Below, in pieces: positions 55,533 to 64,000 of a DNA stretch of 64,000 nucleotides. The stretch is from JAGREO01 sp020446285 (lineage in GTDB: Bacteria > Pseudomonadota > Alphaproteobacteria > Geminicoccales > Geminicoccaceae). The stretch's first letter is position 1, and each line of letters begins with the position of its first letter. The position numbers and the translations under genes were made by a program. The stretch lies in NCBI GenBank assembly GCA_041398005.1, contig JAWKVP010000001.1, positions 558,001 through 622,000 on the forward strand. The letters run 5' to 3'. A model generated the notes under the pieces. It had not been told where the DNA came from. It made no database searches and saw nothing but the letters and a program-made list of their open reading frames with translations.

Positions 55533-57056
55533 ATGAGCTTTAGGGAATACGATCGAAAGACCTTCATCGCCGATACGGCGAAGGCGTTCGGTCAGCGCCG
55601 GATCACCAAGCGGCAGTTCTTCCGCAAGATGGCCGTGGCCGGCGTCGGCTTTTCCGGTTTTTCGGCGGCCATGCTGAGCGGCGGCCGGCCATGGGGCGGG
55701 CTCACCAATCTCGGCACGCCGCTGGCGCAGGCGCAGACCCCCGACGATGTCGCCGCATGGCTCAGGGATGTCGGCCGCCAGTTCGCGGGTACGACCATCC
55801 GCTACACCTCCGAGGCGACACCGCCGACGAATGTCGCCTCCGAGCTCAAGAGCGAGTTCGAGGAGCTCACGGGCATCAGTGTCGAGATCGAGATCGTGCC
55901 GCTTGAGCAGGTCTTGCAGAAGGCGACGCTCGATGCACAGGGCCAGCTCGGCACCTATGACCTGTATTATCTGGATCAGGCCTGGGCGGCCCTGTTCTCG
56001 CCGGACACCTTCAACCCGCGCGAATATTACGAGGAGAAGCCCGAACTGGCGATGCCGGGTTACGACTGGGACGATTTCTCGCCGCCGCTCGTTCAGGGCA
56101 TCTCGATGGCCAACGACCAGATGATGGGCGTTCCGTTCGACATTCCCATCTTCATCCTGATGTATCGCAAGGATCTGTACGAAAAGCACGGCCTCACCGT
56201 GCCGACGACCATGCAGGAATACATGGACGTCACGAAGGCGCTGCACGAGGCCGAGATCGGCAACGGCATCCATGGCACGACCGGTCAGCTCAAGTCCGGC
56301 CATTACAGCCTCGAATGCGACTGGACGGCATGGCTCTGGGCGCATGGCGGCTCGATCTTCGGCCCGGACGGCATGTTCACCGGCAATGACGAGGCCGGCA
56401 TGCGCGGCCTGCAATACATGCTCGATCTGGTGAACTACATGCCGCCGGACGCCAAGACCTGGACCTGGGACGGCCAGTGGCAGTCGATGGCGCAGGGCAT
56501 TGCCGCCCAGTGTATCAGCTGGGGCGAGTTCTTCCCCGGTCTCGATGGCGGCGACAGCAAGGTCGGCGGCGGTCTCATGGAAGCGGCCGTTCCGCCCGAG
56601 GAAGCGGCCCTGCGCACGCCCGGAGAAACCGGCTTCAACGAGATCCCGCATATCGGCCATCAGGGCGGTTCGTCGATCGCGCTCTCGCGCTACTCGCAGA
56701 ATGCCGATGCCGCCTGGCTGTTCATGCAGTGGGTCACGTCAAAGGACGTCGTGGCGCGTTCCTCGACCGTCGGCGGCGGTGCCTCGCCCGTCCGGCTCTC
56801 GGCCTTCAAGGACGAGCGCGTGCTCGCCGCCGCAGCGCCGGGTGCCGGCACCACCCGTCACTTCCCGGCCATCGAGTGGACGATCAACAACCGCATGGGC
56901 TCGGAGCCGGATCTGCCGAGCTGGGCGGAAATCGCCAACAATGTCATTCCGGTCGAACTGGGCAAGCTTCTGGCTGGCCAGCACGATTCACCGGAAGCGG
57001 CGATGGCTGTCATCGCCGAAAAGACCAACGAGCTGGCCGCGCCCTTCCGCGGCTGA
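55533..57056 (+). CDS. ABC transporter substrate-binding protein (sugar/polyol type)
   Basis: The 507-residue family 1 solute-binding protein has a Tat-like signal (TKRQFFRKMAVAGVGFSGF, about residues 25-43) without a strict twin Arg; it reads RR earlier at positions 23-24. The mature part has the two-lobed pattern with FDIPIFILMYRKDLYEKHGL near residue 205. AAGGGAGG lies just before the ATG at 55533. The substrate is unknown; the operon's kinase and glycerol-phosphate-type dehydrogenases suggest a polyol. Confidence 0.85.
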   Translation: MSFREYDRKTFIADTAKAFGQRRITKRQFFRKMAVAGVGFSGFSAAMLSGGRPWGGLTNLGTPLAQAQTPDDVAAWLRDVGRQFAGTTIRYTSEATPPTNVASELKSEFEELTGISVEIEIVPLEQVLQKATLDAQGQLGTYDLYYLDQAWAALFSPDTFNPREYYEEKPELAMPGYDWDDFSPPLVQGISMANDQMMGVPFDIPIFILMYRKDLYEKHGLTVPTTMQEYMDVTKALHEAEIGNGIHGTTGQLKSGHYSLECDWTAWLWAHGGSIFGPDGMFTGNDEAGMRGLQYMLDLVNYMPPDAKTWTWDGQWQSMAQGIAAQCISWGEFFPGLDGGDSKVGGGLMEAAVPPEEAALRTPGETGFNEIPHIGHQGGSSIALSRYSQNADAAWLFMQWVTSKDVVARSSTVGGGASPVRLSAFKDERVLAAAAPGAGTTRHFPAIEWTINNRMGSEPDLPSWAEIANNVIPVELGKLLAGQHDSPEAAMAVIAEKTNELAAPFRG

Positions 57057-57066
57057 TCGAGCGGGC

Positions 57067-57094
57067 AACCGGCGGCGGGAAAACGCCGCCGGTT
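57067..57094 (+). terminator. hairpin after the binding-protein gene
   Basis: AACCGGCGGCG pairs perfectly with CGCCGCCGGTT around a GGAAAA loop, 10 bp after the stop. No T tract follows, so it probably acts as a processing or stabilising structure that raises binding-protein mRNA relative to the downstream genes. Confidence 0.5.
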
Positions 57095-57155
57095 CGTCCC
57101 GAACCTACATACGTCTTTCGCCGGGTCATTTGCGCCGGGTCATTCGGGAAACGTC

Positions 57156-58679
57156 ATGGCCGCTGATCTCGTCATCGGTATCGACAGCAGTACAACCGCA
57201 ACCAAGACTGTCGCATTCGACAGGGATGGACGCTTCGTCGCCGAGGGCCGCGCCCCGATCGGCATGGAGAGTCCAAGACCGCTGTTCTTCCAGCAGGATG
57301 CCCTGGAATGGTGGACCTCGCTGGTTGCGGCACTGGGCGACCTTTCGCGGAAGATCGATCTTTCGAGGGTCGCCGCCCTGTCGATTTCCAATCAGCGTGA
57401 GACCTTCGTCCTTCTCGACGAGACCGATACGCCGGTCTCGCCGGGTATCACCTGGCTGGACGAGCGCGGCCGGGAGGATGTCCGCATCCTGTCCGGGCGC
57501 ATGGGTGCCGGACGGCTGCGCGAGATCACCGGCAAGACGCCGGACCCGACACCCTGTCTCTATGGCGCCCACTGGCTCAGGCGTCAGGAACCGCAACTGT
57601 TCGAGCGAACCGCGCGGGTCGCCGAGGTTCACGCCTTTCTGGTGTTGCAGCTCACGGGCGAATTCGCGACGAGCTGGGCAAGCGCCGATCCCACCGGCTT
57701 CTTCGATCTCGGTCATCACCGCTATTCGACGGAGATCCTCGACCTGCTCGGACTGAGCACCGGGCAGATGCCGCGCGCCGAACGACCGGGAACCGTCCTC
57801 GGTCGGGTCAGCGCCAGTGCTGCGGAGGTGACAGGGCTCGGCGCGGGAACGCCGGTCGTCGCCGGTGGCGGCGACGGACAGGCGGCAGGGCTCGGCACAG
57901 GCACGCTCGGTGCGGGAAGCGCCTATCTCAATCTCGGCACGGCCAGTGTTTCGGGTGTCTACAGCCCGGACTACGCAACGGATCCGGCGTTCCGGACCAT
58001 GGCGAGCCTGTCGGGCGACGGCTTCATTTTCGAGGTCTGTCTGCGCACGGGCACCTTTCTCGTCGACTGGTTCGTCAAGGGAGTCTTCGGCGCCGACACG
58101 GATGCCGATCCCGACATCTATGCGACCCTCGAACGGGAAGCCGCGGCCCTGCCGGTTGGGTCCGAGGGACTGTTGCTGATGCCCTACTGGGGCGGGGTGA
58201 TGACGCCCTACTGGAACAATGACGCGCGCGGAGCCATTCTCGGACTTTCCGCGGAGCATGGGCGCGCCCACCTCTACCGGGCGATGATGGAGGGCATCGC
58301 GCTGGATCTGGCCATGGGTTACGCCGAGATCGAGAAGGTGCTGGGCGAGCCGATCGACCGGCTGCTCGCCATCGGCGGCGGTTCGAGGAGCCGGACCTGG
58401 TGCCAGATCGTCGCCGATGCGACCGGCAAGCCGGTACTCTGTTCCGACGTGGTCGAGGCTTCCGCCCTGGGTGCGGCGATCACGGCCGCCATCGGGGCGG
58501 GATGGTACGCGGATGCCCATGCTGCTGCGGCGGCGATGGCGGCGCGGGGTGACACGGAGTTCCAGCCGCAGGAACGGAATGCCGATGCCTATGGTCGCCT
58601 GCTGGATGCCTATCGAAAGCTCTATCCGGCAAACCGTGAAATTCTCGAAACGCTTGCAACCTTCAAGAGCGGAGACTGA
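57156..58679 (+). CDS. FGGY-family carbohydrate/polyol kinase
   Basis: The 507-residue kinase has the N-terminal phosphate 1 motif GIDSSTTATK, the region ISNQRETFVLLDE, GGGDGQAAGLGTG and the C-terminal adenosine motif LLAIGGGSRSRTWCQIVAD. FGGY members phosphorylate xylulose, glycerol, ribulose, erythritol and others; the substrate cannot be told here. It starts 100 bp after the binding-protein gene and is followed 6 bp later by the G1P-dehydrogenase-like gene. Confidence 0.87.
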   Translation: MAADLVIGIDSSTTATKTVAFDRDGRFVAEGRAPIGMESPRPLFFQQDALEWWTSLVAALGDLSRKIDLSRVAALSISNQRETFVLLDETDTPVSPGITWLDERGREDVRILSGRMGAGRLREITGKTPDPTPCLYGAHWLRRQEPQLFERTARVAEVHAFLVLQLTGEFATSWASADPTGFFDLGHHRYSTEILDLLGLSTGQMPRAERPGTVLGRVSASAAEVTGLGAGTPVVAGGGDGQAAGLGTGTLGAGSAYLNLGTASVSGVYSPDYATDPAFRTMASLSGDGFIFEVCLRTGTFLVDWFVKGVFGADTDADPDIYATLEREAAALPVGSEGLLLMPYWGGVMTPYWNNDARGAILGLSAEHGRAHLYRAMMEGIALDLAMGYAEIEKVLGEPIDRLLAIGGGSRSRTWCQIVADATGKPVLCSDVVEASALGAAITAAIGAGWYADAHAAAAAMAARGDTEFQPQERNADAYGRLLDAYRKLYPANREILETLATFKSGD

Positions 58680-58684
58680 CCGCA

Positions 58685-59986
58685 GTGTCTGGTGACCGGT
58701 TGATACAGGATTTCGTCGAGGGTCGGTTCACACCGGCCGAAACCGGCAAGCCGGTGGATTGTCCCATCCGGCGGATAGCCATCGGCGAATCGCTCGACGG
58801 CAGGGAATCCGAACTCCTGCGCGAGGCCGGGCTTTCCGGCAGGCTGGCCGTGGTCTCGGACGAGAATACCCATGACGTGCTCGCTCGCCGGGTCGCAAGA
58901 GCCATTGGCGGCGAGGCGATCGAAATCGTGCTCGACCATCCCCACGCGGATGAGGAAACCGCCGCTTCCCTGCGCGATCGCCTGCGTCATGCCGATGCCG
59001 TGGTCGCCGTCGGTTCCGGTACGCTCAACGATCTCGCCAAGCACGCCACGTTCGCCGATGGCCGGCCGACGGCGGTCTTCGCCACCGCCGCGTCGATGAA
59101 CGGCTATGTCACGAGCACCGCATCCATTTCATCGGGCGGATACAAGAACAGCCTCAAGTCGAAAGCCCCGGCCGGCGTGTTCTTCGATCTCGGCGTGCTG
59201 GCGGCGGCACCTGCCCGCATGACCCGCGCCGGCGTCGGCGATTCGCTCTGTCGTGCCGTGGCACAGGTGGACTGGCTGATGTCGCACCGCCTGCTGGACA
59301 CCGCCTACTATACCAGTCCGTTCGAAATGCAGCTCGAAGACGAACCGCTCGTTCTCGGCAGCACCGGACGGCTGCTCGAAGGCGATCATGACGCCATGGC
59401 CGCGCTCGTGCGGCTGCTGACGCTCGGCGGACTCGGTGTGGTCATTTCCGGCACCAGCCATTCGGGCTCAATGGGCGAGCACGGGATCAGTCATTTCATC
59501 GACATGTTCGTCGACCCGCATCCGGGTTCGCTGCACGGCGAGCAGGTGGGTGTCGCGACCTTCACCATGACCCGGCTGCAAACGGAACTGCTCGCCTCGC
59601 CGACACCGCCCGTGCTTCGACCGACCGTCATCGACGAGGATGCGCTGCGCGGCCGCTACGGCGAGCTTGCGGGCGAATGCATCAAGGGCCTGTCGGCCAA
59701 GCGGATCGACGCTGCGAAGGCGGATGAACTCAATCGTCGGCTCGCCGACGGCTGGAGCCGCCTGCAGGCGGAACTCGGGGCGCTGATGCTGCCGCTCGCG
59801 CAGCTCGACGAAGCCGTCAGGGCCTGCGACGGGCCCAGGGGACCGGGCGATATCGGTCTCGATGCAGGCGCCTACCGGCAGGCAGTCGCACATGCCCACG
59901 AGATCCGCGATCGCTTCTCCTTTCTCGATATCGCCGCCCTGAGCGGCACGCTCCCGGACTTCGCCGGCAGGGAGGCGGGCACTTGA
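58685..59986 (+). CDS. sn-glycerol-1-phosphate dehydrogenase-like enzyme (AraM/EgsA family)
   Basis: The 433-residue member of the iron/zinc alcohol dehydrogenase superfamily. NAD-binding AVGSGTLNDLAKH, the motif TAASMNGYVTSTASI, metal ligands in GVGDSLCRA, GTSHSGSMGEHGISHFIDM and GSLHGEQVG fit AraM/G1P dehydrogenase. Those enzymes interconvert dihydroxyacetone phosphate and sn-glycerol 1-phosphate. A GTG start at 58685 follows the kinase stop by 5 bp; the stop overlaps the next TTG. The true substrate may be a different polyol phosphate. Confidence 0.83.
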   Translation: MSGDRLIQDFVEGRFTPAETGKPVDCPIRRIAIGESLDGRESELLREAGLSGRLAVVSDENTHDVLARRVARAIGGEAIEIVLDHPHADEETAASLRDRLRHADAVVAVGSGTLNDLAKHATFADGRPTAVFATAASMNGYVTSTASISSGGYKNSLKSKAPAGVFFDLGVLAAAPARMTRAGVGDSLCRAVAQVDWLMSHRLLDTAYYTSPFEMQLEDEPLVLGSTGRLLEGDHDAMAALVRLLTLGGLGVVISGTSHSGSMGEHGISHFIDMFVDPHPGSLHGEQVGVATFTMTRLQTELLASPTPPVLRPTVIDEDALRGRYGELAGECIKGLSAKRIDAAKADELNRRLADGWSRLQAELGALMLPLAQLDEAVRACDGPRGPGDIGLDAGAYRQAVAHAHEIRDRFSFLDIAALSGTLPDFAGREAGT

Positions 59987-61020
59987 GCCGGGTCGTCATT
60001 CTCGGCGCCGGTGTCATGGGCAGCGCCTTCTCGCTGCCCCTCGCCGATGCGGGCTGCGAGGTGGCGCTGGTCGGCACCCATCTCGACCGCGCGCTGATCG
60101 AAGGTGTCAGAAAGGACGCAAGACATCCGAAGCTGAACGCCCTTCTGCCGCAGGGTGTCCGGGCCTTTCATCATGAGGATCTCGCAACGGTGCTCGACGC
60201 CGGCGCCGATCTGGTCGTTCTCGGGGTCAGTTCCGCCGGTGTCGAATGGGCGATCGACCGGCTCCAGCCGCTTCTTTCCGCCGTCAAGCCGCCCATCCTC
60301 ATGCTGACCAAGGGGCTCATCGACGAAAGCGGCCGTCTCGGCATCTTTCCGACACGGGTCGAGGCCGCACTCGGCTGTCCCGTCGGCGGTGTCGGCGGAC
60401 CGTGCATTGCCGGCGAGCTGGCGGTGCGGCGACATACCGGCACGGTCGTATCGTTCGATGATCCGGCACTGATCGCCCGCGTGCTGGCGATGCTCGATGC
60501 CCCCTACTATCATCCAAGGGCGAGCACCGATCTCGTCGGCGTGGAAGCATGTGCGGCGCTCAAGAACTTCATGGCGCTCGGTATCGGCGCAGCACTCGGC
60601 CAGCTCGATGTTTCGGAGCCCGTGGACAACAAGGCGCAGATGCACAACCACGCGGCCGGCCTGTTCAATCAGGCGCTGCTCGAACTCGACCATATCAACG
60701 GCGCGCTCGGCGGCGATCCGGCGACGGTGCGGGGACTGGCCGGAACCGGCGATCTCTACGTCACGGTGCAGGGCGGGCGCAACAGCCGCATGGGCCGGCT
60801 GCTCGGCGCGGGCTGGCGTTATGGCCGGGCCAAGGCGGAGCGCATGGCCGAGGACACGGTCGAAGGCGCGGAGCTCGCACTTTCCGTCGGTGGCACGATG
60901 CTCGCGATGATCGGACGCGGGGAACTCGATGCCGCGCGACTGCCGCTTTCGCGTGCCATCCTGCGCGCCGTACGCGACGATGAGCCATTCGTCGTTCCGT
61001 GGAACGATTTCGCTCGCTGA
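59983..61020 (+). CDS. GpsA-family NAD(P)-dependent glycerol-3-phosphate dehydrogenase-like enzyme
   Basis: The 345-residue protein has the N-terminal Rossmann motif ILGAGVMGSAFSLPLA, the catalytic Lys region VEACAALKNFMALGIG and the C-terminal RNSRMGRLLG. GpsA normally makes sn-glycerol 3-phosphate from DHAP. Here it sits in a catabolic-looking operon, directly after a G1P-dehydrogenase-like gene, so it is probably not the housekeeping GpsA. It starts at TTG 59983 in a TTGA overlap. Confidence 0.83.
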   Translation: MSRVVILGAGVMGSAFSLPLADAGCEVALVGTHLDRALIEGVRKDARHPKLNALLPQGVRAFHHEDLATVLDAGADLVVLGVSSAGVEWAIDRLQPLLSAVKPPILMLTKGLIDESGRLGIFPTRVEAALGCPVGGVGGPCIAGELAVRRHTGTVVSFDDPALIARVLAMLDAPYYHPRASTDLVGVEACAALKNFMALGIGAALGQLDVSEPVDNKAQMHNHAAGLFNQALLELDHINGALGGDPATVRGLAGTGDLYVTVQGGRNSRMGRLLGAGWRYGRAKAERMAEDTVEGAELALSVGGTMLAMIGRGELDAARLPLSRAILRAVRDDEPFVVPWNDFAR

Positions 61021-61078
61021 GAGGGCCGCATGGAAGCGCTTGACGGCCTCGGGATCGATCGGGCCGGTGGTGATGGCC

Positions 61079-62110
61079 ATGACCGCTGACATGACGGCCC
61101 CGGCCGACGAGCTCCGGATCGATCAGGATGACCAGCAGCGCACGCGCATCGCGTGGCTCTATTATGTCGAGGGCCGAACCCAGGGCCAGATCGCCGAACA
61201 GCTCGGCCTTTCGCGTGTCAGGGTGAATCGTGAGCTCGCCGCGTGCCGCGAACGCGGGATCGTGCAGATCCGCATCAATTCCAAGATGGCGAGCTGCGTC
61301 GAACTCGAACGCGAGCTCGTCAAGCATTTCCGCCTCAATGATGCCATCGTTGTACCGACGCCGTCGCTCGCGGAGAATATTCCCGTCGTGATCGGTGGTG
61401 CCGCCGGCACCTTCGTGTCCGACCGGCTCGGCGACAACATGGCCATCGGCGTTGGCTGGGGCCGAACCCTTCTCGCCAGTCTCCGTTCGGTGGAGCATCG
61501 CCGCTGGCGCGGGGTGTCGGTCGTCTCGCTGATGGGCGGTCTCACCCGCGCCTCGGCGCTGAACACCTACGAGACCGCTTCCCGTTTCGCGGACATTCTC
61601 GACGCCGAATGCTACTATCTGGCCGCCCCGACATTCACGAGCTCGCCGCAGTCGCGCGAGACATTCCTCGCGCAGGAAGCCATCGGCGAGGTGATCGAGC
61701 GCGGCCGCTCGGTCGACATGGCGCTCGTCTCGGTGGGCGACATCGAGCCCCTTGGCACCATCCGCCGGCTCGGGCTCGTATCCGGGGAGGACGCAGATTC
61801 GCTGAAGGCGATGGGTGCCGTCGGCGATCTGCTCGGGCACTATCTCGACCGGCACGGCGACCTTGTCGATCATTCCATGAACCGCCGGGTGATCGGTGTG
61901 AGCCCTCTCGATCTTGGCCGTCTGAAGCTCTCGGTTCTCGCTTCGGGAGGCAGGGAAAAGCTGCCGATCATCCGTGCAGCGCTCAGCCGGGGCTATGTCA
62001 ATGTGATCGTCACCGATGAGAACACCGCAAAAGCCCTGCTCGGTCCCGCTGATGACGCCGCCGTCAGCCCGGTTCCGCAGCCGACGAAAGCAGGGAGGCG
62101 CCGCCGCTGA
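61079..62110 (+). CDS. SorC-family sugar-binding transcriptional regulator
   Basis: The 343-residue regulator has an N-terminal helix-turn-helix (TQGQIAEQLGLSRVRVNREL near residues 34-53) and a SorC/DeoR-type sugar-phosphate-binding domain (MAIGVGWGRTLLASL, LMGGLTR, LVSVGDIEPLGTI). Such proteins control the sugar or polyol operon they lie in and respond to a phosphorylated sugar. It is the last gene of the operon, 58 bp after the GpsA-like gene. The start may be ATG 61073, 61079 or 61091. Its 3' end overlaps the convergent acyl-CoA dehydrogenase by 47 bp. Confidence 0.85.
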   Translation: MTADMTAPADELRIDQDDQQRTRIAWLYYVEGRTQGQIAEQLGLSRVRVNRELAACRERGIVQIRINSKMASCVELERELVKHFRLNDAIVVPTPSLAENIPVVIGGAAGTFVSDRLGDNMAIGVGWGRTLLASLRSVEHRRWRGVSVVSLMGGLTRASALNTYETASRFADILDAECYYLAAPTFTSSPQSRETFLAQEAIGEVIERGRSVDMALVSVGDIEPLGTIRRLGLVSGEDADSLKAMGAVGDLLGHYLDRHGDLVDHSMNRRVIGVSPLDLGRLKLSVLASGGREKLPIIRAALSRGYVNVIVTDENTAKALLGPADDAAVSPVPQPTKAGRRRR

Positions 62111-63749
62111 TCGCACCTGTCAGCGCCAGTGCCGGAGCGAGGCAGGTCGCATTGAAGAACCGCGAGAGCACCGGCCATTGCGCACCGCGCGAATCGTTTG
62201 CCGCCTGCCGCGCACCGCGTTCGAGCAATGCGGCACCGATGACGGCGCCGAACATGTCGAGATACGCTTTCGCGGCCGCCGCGCGATCCTCGTTGCCCGC
62301 CGCCTGAAGGGTCCGTGTCACCTCGCGAAGTGTCGTGATCGCGTCCCGCACGTCCCGGCCCGCATCTTCCTCGAGTTCGTCGAGAAGCTCGAACGGCAGG
62401 CGCCCCTCCTCCATCTGCAGCTTGCGCCCGACGAGATCCATGGCCTGGACACCATTGGTGCCCTCGTAGATCGGCGTGATGCGGGCGTCGCGATAGTACC
62501 GGGCGATGCCGGTTTCCTCGATGAAGCCCATGCCGCCATGCACCTGCAGGGCGGTGGAGGTGATCTCCAGCGCACGATCCGTGCACCACGCCTTGACGAT
62601 CGGGGTCAGCAGCGCGACGCGGCCGCGGGCGCGGAGACGTTCGGCATCGTCGGCATGATGGACGCTGCGGTCGACGAACGAGGCGGCATAGAGGCAGAGT
62701 GCACGCATCGCGGTGATCTTCGCCCGCATGTCGGTGAGCATGCGCCGGACATCGCCATGTTCGATGATCGGCCTGAACTGCACCCGCTCGCGGGCATAGG
62801 CGAACGCCTGCTGGCAGGCGCGCTCGGAAATGCCGAGCCCTTCGAGACCGACGGCGAGACGTGCATTGTTCATCATCGTGAACATGCACTTCATGCCTTC
62901 ATTCTCCTCGCCAAGGAGATAGCCGATCGCCCCGCCATCCTCGCCATAGGACATCACGCAGGTGGGCGAGGCGTGAATGCCGAGTTTTTCCTCGAGCTTG
63001 AGCGGGCGCATGTCGTTCCGCTCGCCGGGCGTACCGTCGGCATCCGGCAGATATTTGGGAACGATGAAGAGCGATATGCCCTTCGTTCCCTCGGGTGCCT
63101 CCGGAAGCCGCGCAAGAACGAGGTGGATGATATTCGCCGAAAGATCGTGGTCACCGAATGTGATGAAGATCTTCTGACCATGGATACGGTAATGGTCTCC
63201 CTCACGCTCCGCCCTTGTGCGCAGCGCACCGACATCGGTGCCCGCCTGCGGCTCGGTCAGACACATCGCACCGGTCCATTCGCCCGTCGTCAGACGGTCG
63301 AGCCAGATCGCCTTCTGCTCGTCCGTTCCGTGATGCAGCAGTGCCTCGCAGGCCGCCTGGGTGAGCAGCGGGCAGAGATGGAGCGTCATGTTGGCGGCAT
63401 TCCACATCTCGCCGACGGCCGCCGACAGCGTCCAGGGCAGCCCCTGCCCGTTGTGCGCCTCGGGAAAGGTGAGCCCCATCCAGCCACCTTCGGCGAACTG
63501 CCGAAAGGCATCGCAAAAGCCTGCCGGCGTGCGCACGACGCCGTTTTCCAGAACCGAACCCTCGCGGTCTCCGACCTCGTCGAGCGGCGCCCAGACATTC
63601 CTCGCGAGCTTGCCCGCCTCCTCGAGGATCGCATCGACGACATCCGGGCTTGCCGCTTCGAGACCGGGCAATGCCGCCACCCCGTCCATCGAGGCTATGT
63701 GGTCCAGCACGAAACGGATATCGTCGATCGGCGGCTCGTATGCGGTCAT
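62064..63749 (-). CDS. acyl-CoA dehydrogenase family protein (long form)
   Basis: The 561-residue flavoprotein belongs to the long ACAD subgroup with an extra C-terminal domain, like the 3-methylmercaptopropionyl-CoA dehydrogenase (DmdC)-type proteins. FAD-binding AMCLTEPQAGTDVG and the catalytic Glu in PIYEGTNGVQAMDL are present, with QVHGGMGFIEETGIARYYRD. The acyl substrate is unknown. Its 3' end lies inside the convergent sorC-like gene's 3' end. A further minus-strand gene is upstream, 45 bp away. Confidence 0.87.
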   Translation of the reverse strand: MTAYEPPIDDIRFVLDHIASMDGVAALPGLEAASPDVVDAILEEAGKLARNVWAPLDEVGDREGSVLENGVVRTPAGFCDAFRQFAEGGWMGLTFPEAHNGQGLPWTLSAAVGEMWNAANMTLHLCPLLTQAACEALLHHGTDEQKAIWLDRLTTGEWTGAMCLTEPQAGTDVGALRTRAEREGDHYRIHGQKIFITFGDHDLSANIIHLVLARLPEAPEGTKGISLFIVPKYLPDADGTPGERNDMRPLKLEEKLGIHASPTCVMSYGEDGGAIGYLLGEENEGMKCMFTMMNNARLAVGLEGLGISERACQQAFAYARERVQFRPIIEHGDVRRMLTDMRAKITAMRALCLYAASFVDRSVHHADDAERLRARGRVALLTPIVKAWCTDRALEITSTALQVHGGMGFIEETGIARYYRDARITPIYEGTNGVQAMDLVGRKLQMEEGRLPFELLDELEEDAGRDVRDAITTLREVTRTLQAAGNEDRAAAAKAYLDMFGAVIGAALLERGARQAANDSRGAQWPVLSRFFNATCLAPALALTGAISGGASLLSSAAEPG

Positions 63750-63794
63750 CCTGTCCCCCGGATCCTGAAAGCTCCACTCGTTGGTGTTCGGCTC

Positions 63795-64000
63795 TCAGTT
63801 TCTGTAGTCGGGCTCCTCATCGTCGAGAATGGCGCGAAGCTCGGCGAAGTGGCGGACATCCTGTTCGGGATAGTCCTCGATCTCCTGCGCCGTCCTTGCG
63901 GCAATCTCGTGCGGCAGGACACGCAGCTCGCGGCCGGTCCAAAGGGCCTTGATGTAGGTCTCGGCCGCACGCTCGAAGTAATAGAGACGGTTGAAGGCGT
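63795..64000 (-). CDS. 3' end of an unknown gene running off the window
   Basis: The last 67 codons of a minus-strand gene end in TGA at 63795-63797. The visible part includes FNRLYYFERAAETYIKALW, then HEIAARTAQEIEDYPEQDV and a charged end with DDEEPDYRN. No family is recognisable from this fragment. It lies directly upstream of the acyl-CoA dehydrogenase gene, so it may be in the same operon. Confidence 0.6.
   Translation of the reverse strand, partial: AFNRLYYFERAAETYIKALWTGRELRVLPHEIAARTAQEIEDYPEQDVRHFAELRAILDDEEPDYRN

Overview
The window looks like a GC-rich alphaproteobacterial chromosome. Supporting signs are split-subunit methylmalonyl-CoA mutase, a Caulobacter-type cpa/tad pilus locus, a CpaE/CpaF pair, an FMN-riboswitch-controlled EamA transporter (RibN type), a SorC-regulated ABC sugar or polyol operon, and single-domain PrdX and YbaK deacylases. 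The order within the class cannot be fixed from the sequence. Most of the window is ordinary chromosomal gene content. It is interrupted by one intact IS630-type insertion, one small MITE-like element, a 74-bp tandem repeat and one AT-rich island.

Layout from left to right. 0-5 kb: a small unknown gene, a PrdX-like tRNA deacylase, then a tightly coupled run of disulfide-oxidoreductase-like flavoprotein, TVP38-type membrane protein, sulfotransferase-like protein and YbaK deacylase. 5-10 kb: mutA and mutB (propionate/methylmalonyl-CoA metabolism), a repeat array and an Rrf2 regulator. 10-13.4 kb: an SHMT-like PLP enzyme and pyruvate kinase on the minus strand. 13.4-14.4 kb: the IS630-type element. 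14.6-23.3 kb: the flp-cpaA-B-C-D-E-F-tadB-tadC pilus locus (minus strand). 23.4-28.9 kb: a nucleoside uptake and salvage operon (two ABC permeases, a cytidine deaminase-purine nucleoside phosphorylase fusion, deoC, deoA). 28.9-38 kb: TMEM43-like protein, DUF6065-like protein, AlkA-type glycosylase, gyrA, glycosyltransferase, FkbM methyltransferase, zinc-ribbon membrane protein, MITE and lipoprotein.

38-44.3 kb is the most interesting part: an RNA-repair locus. rtcR (CARF-domain sigma-54 activator) is divergent from rsr (Ro60/TROVE orthologue), rtcB (RNA ligase) and rtcA (RNA 3'-phosphate cyclase). Between rsr and rtcB lie four tandem Y-RNA-like genes. Each is closed by complementary ends that carry the same motif pair, and at least two contain a tRNA-like module with the T arm before the D arm. 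A good -24/-12 promoter precedes rsr. The logical model is that RtcR senses an RNA-damage ligand through its CARF domain, switches on the operon with sigma-54, and the products bind, sort and repair damaged RNA.

44.4-52 kb: an unknown minus-strand gene, a 540-bp gene-free stretch with strong hairpins and a plus-strand terminator (a possible small RNA), a secreted beta-helix/DUF4114-like protein, two poorly characterised envelope genes, ribN with its FMN riboswitch, and glutathione-dependent formaldehyde dehydrogenase. 52.8-62.1 kb: a glutathione transferase, then an ABC importer/kinase/dehydrogenase operon with both a G1P-type and a G3P-type glycerol phosphate dehydrogenase and a SorC regulator. 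62.1-64 kb: an acyl-CoA dehydrogenase and the 3' end of an unknown gene that runs off the window.
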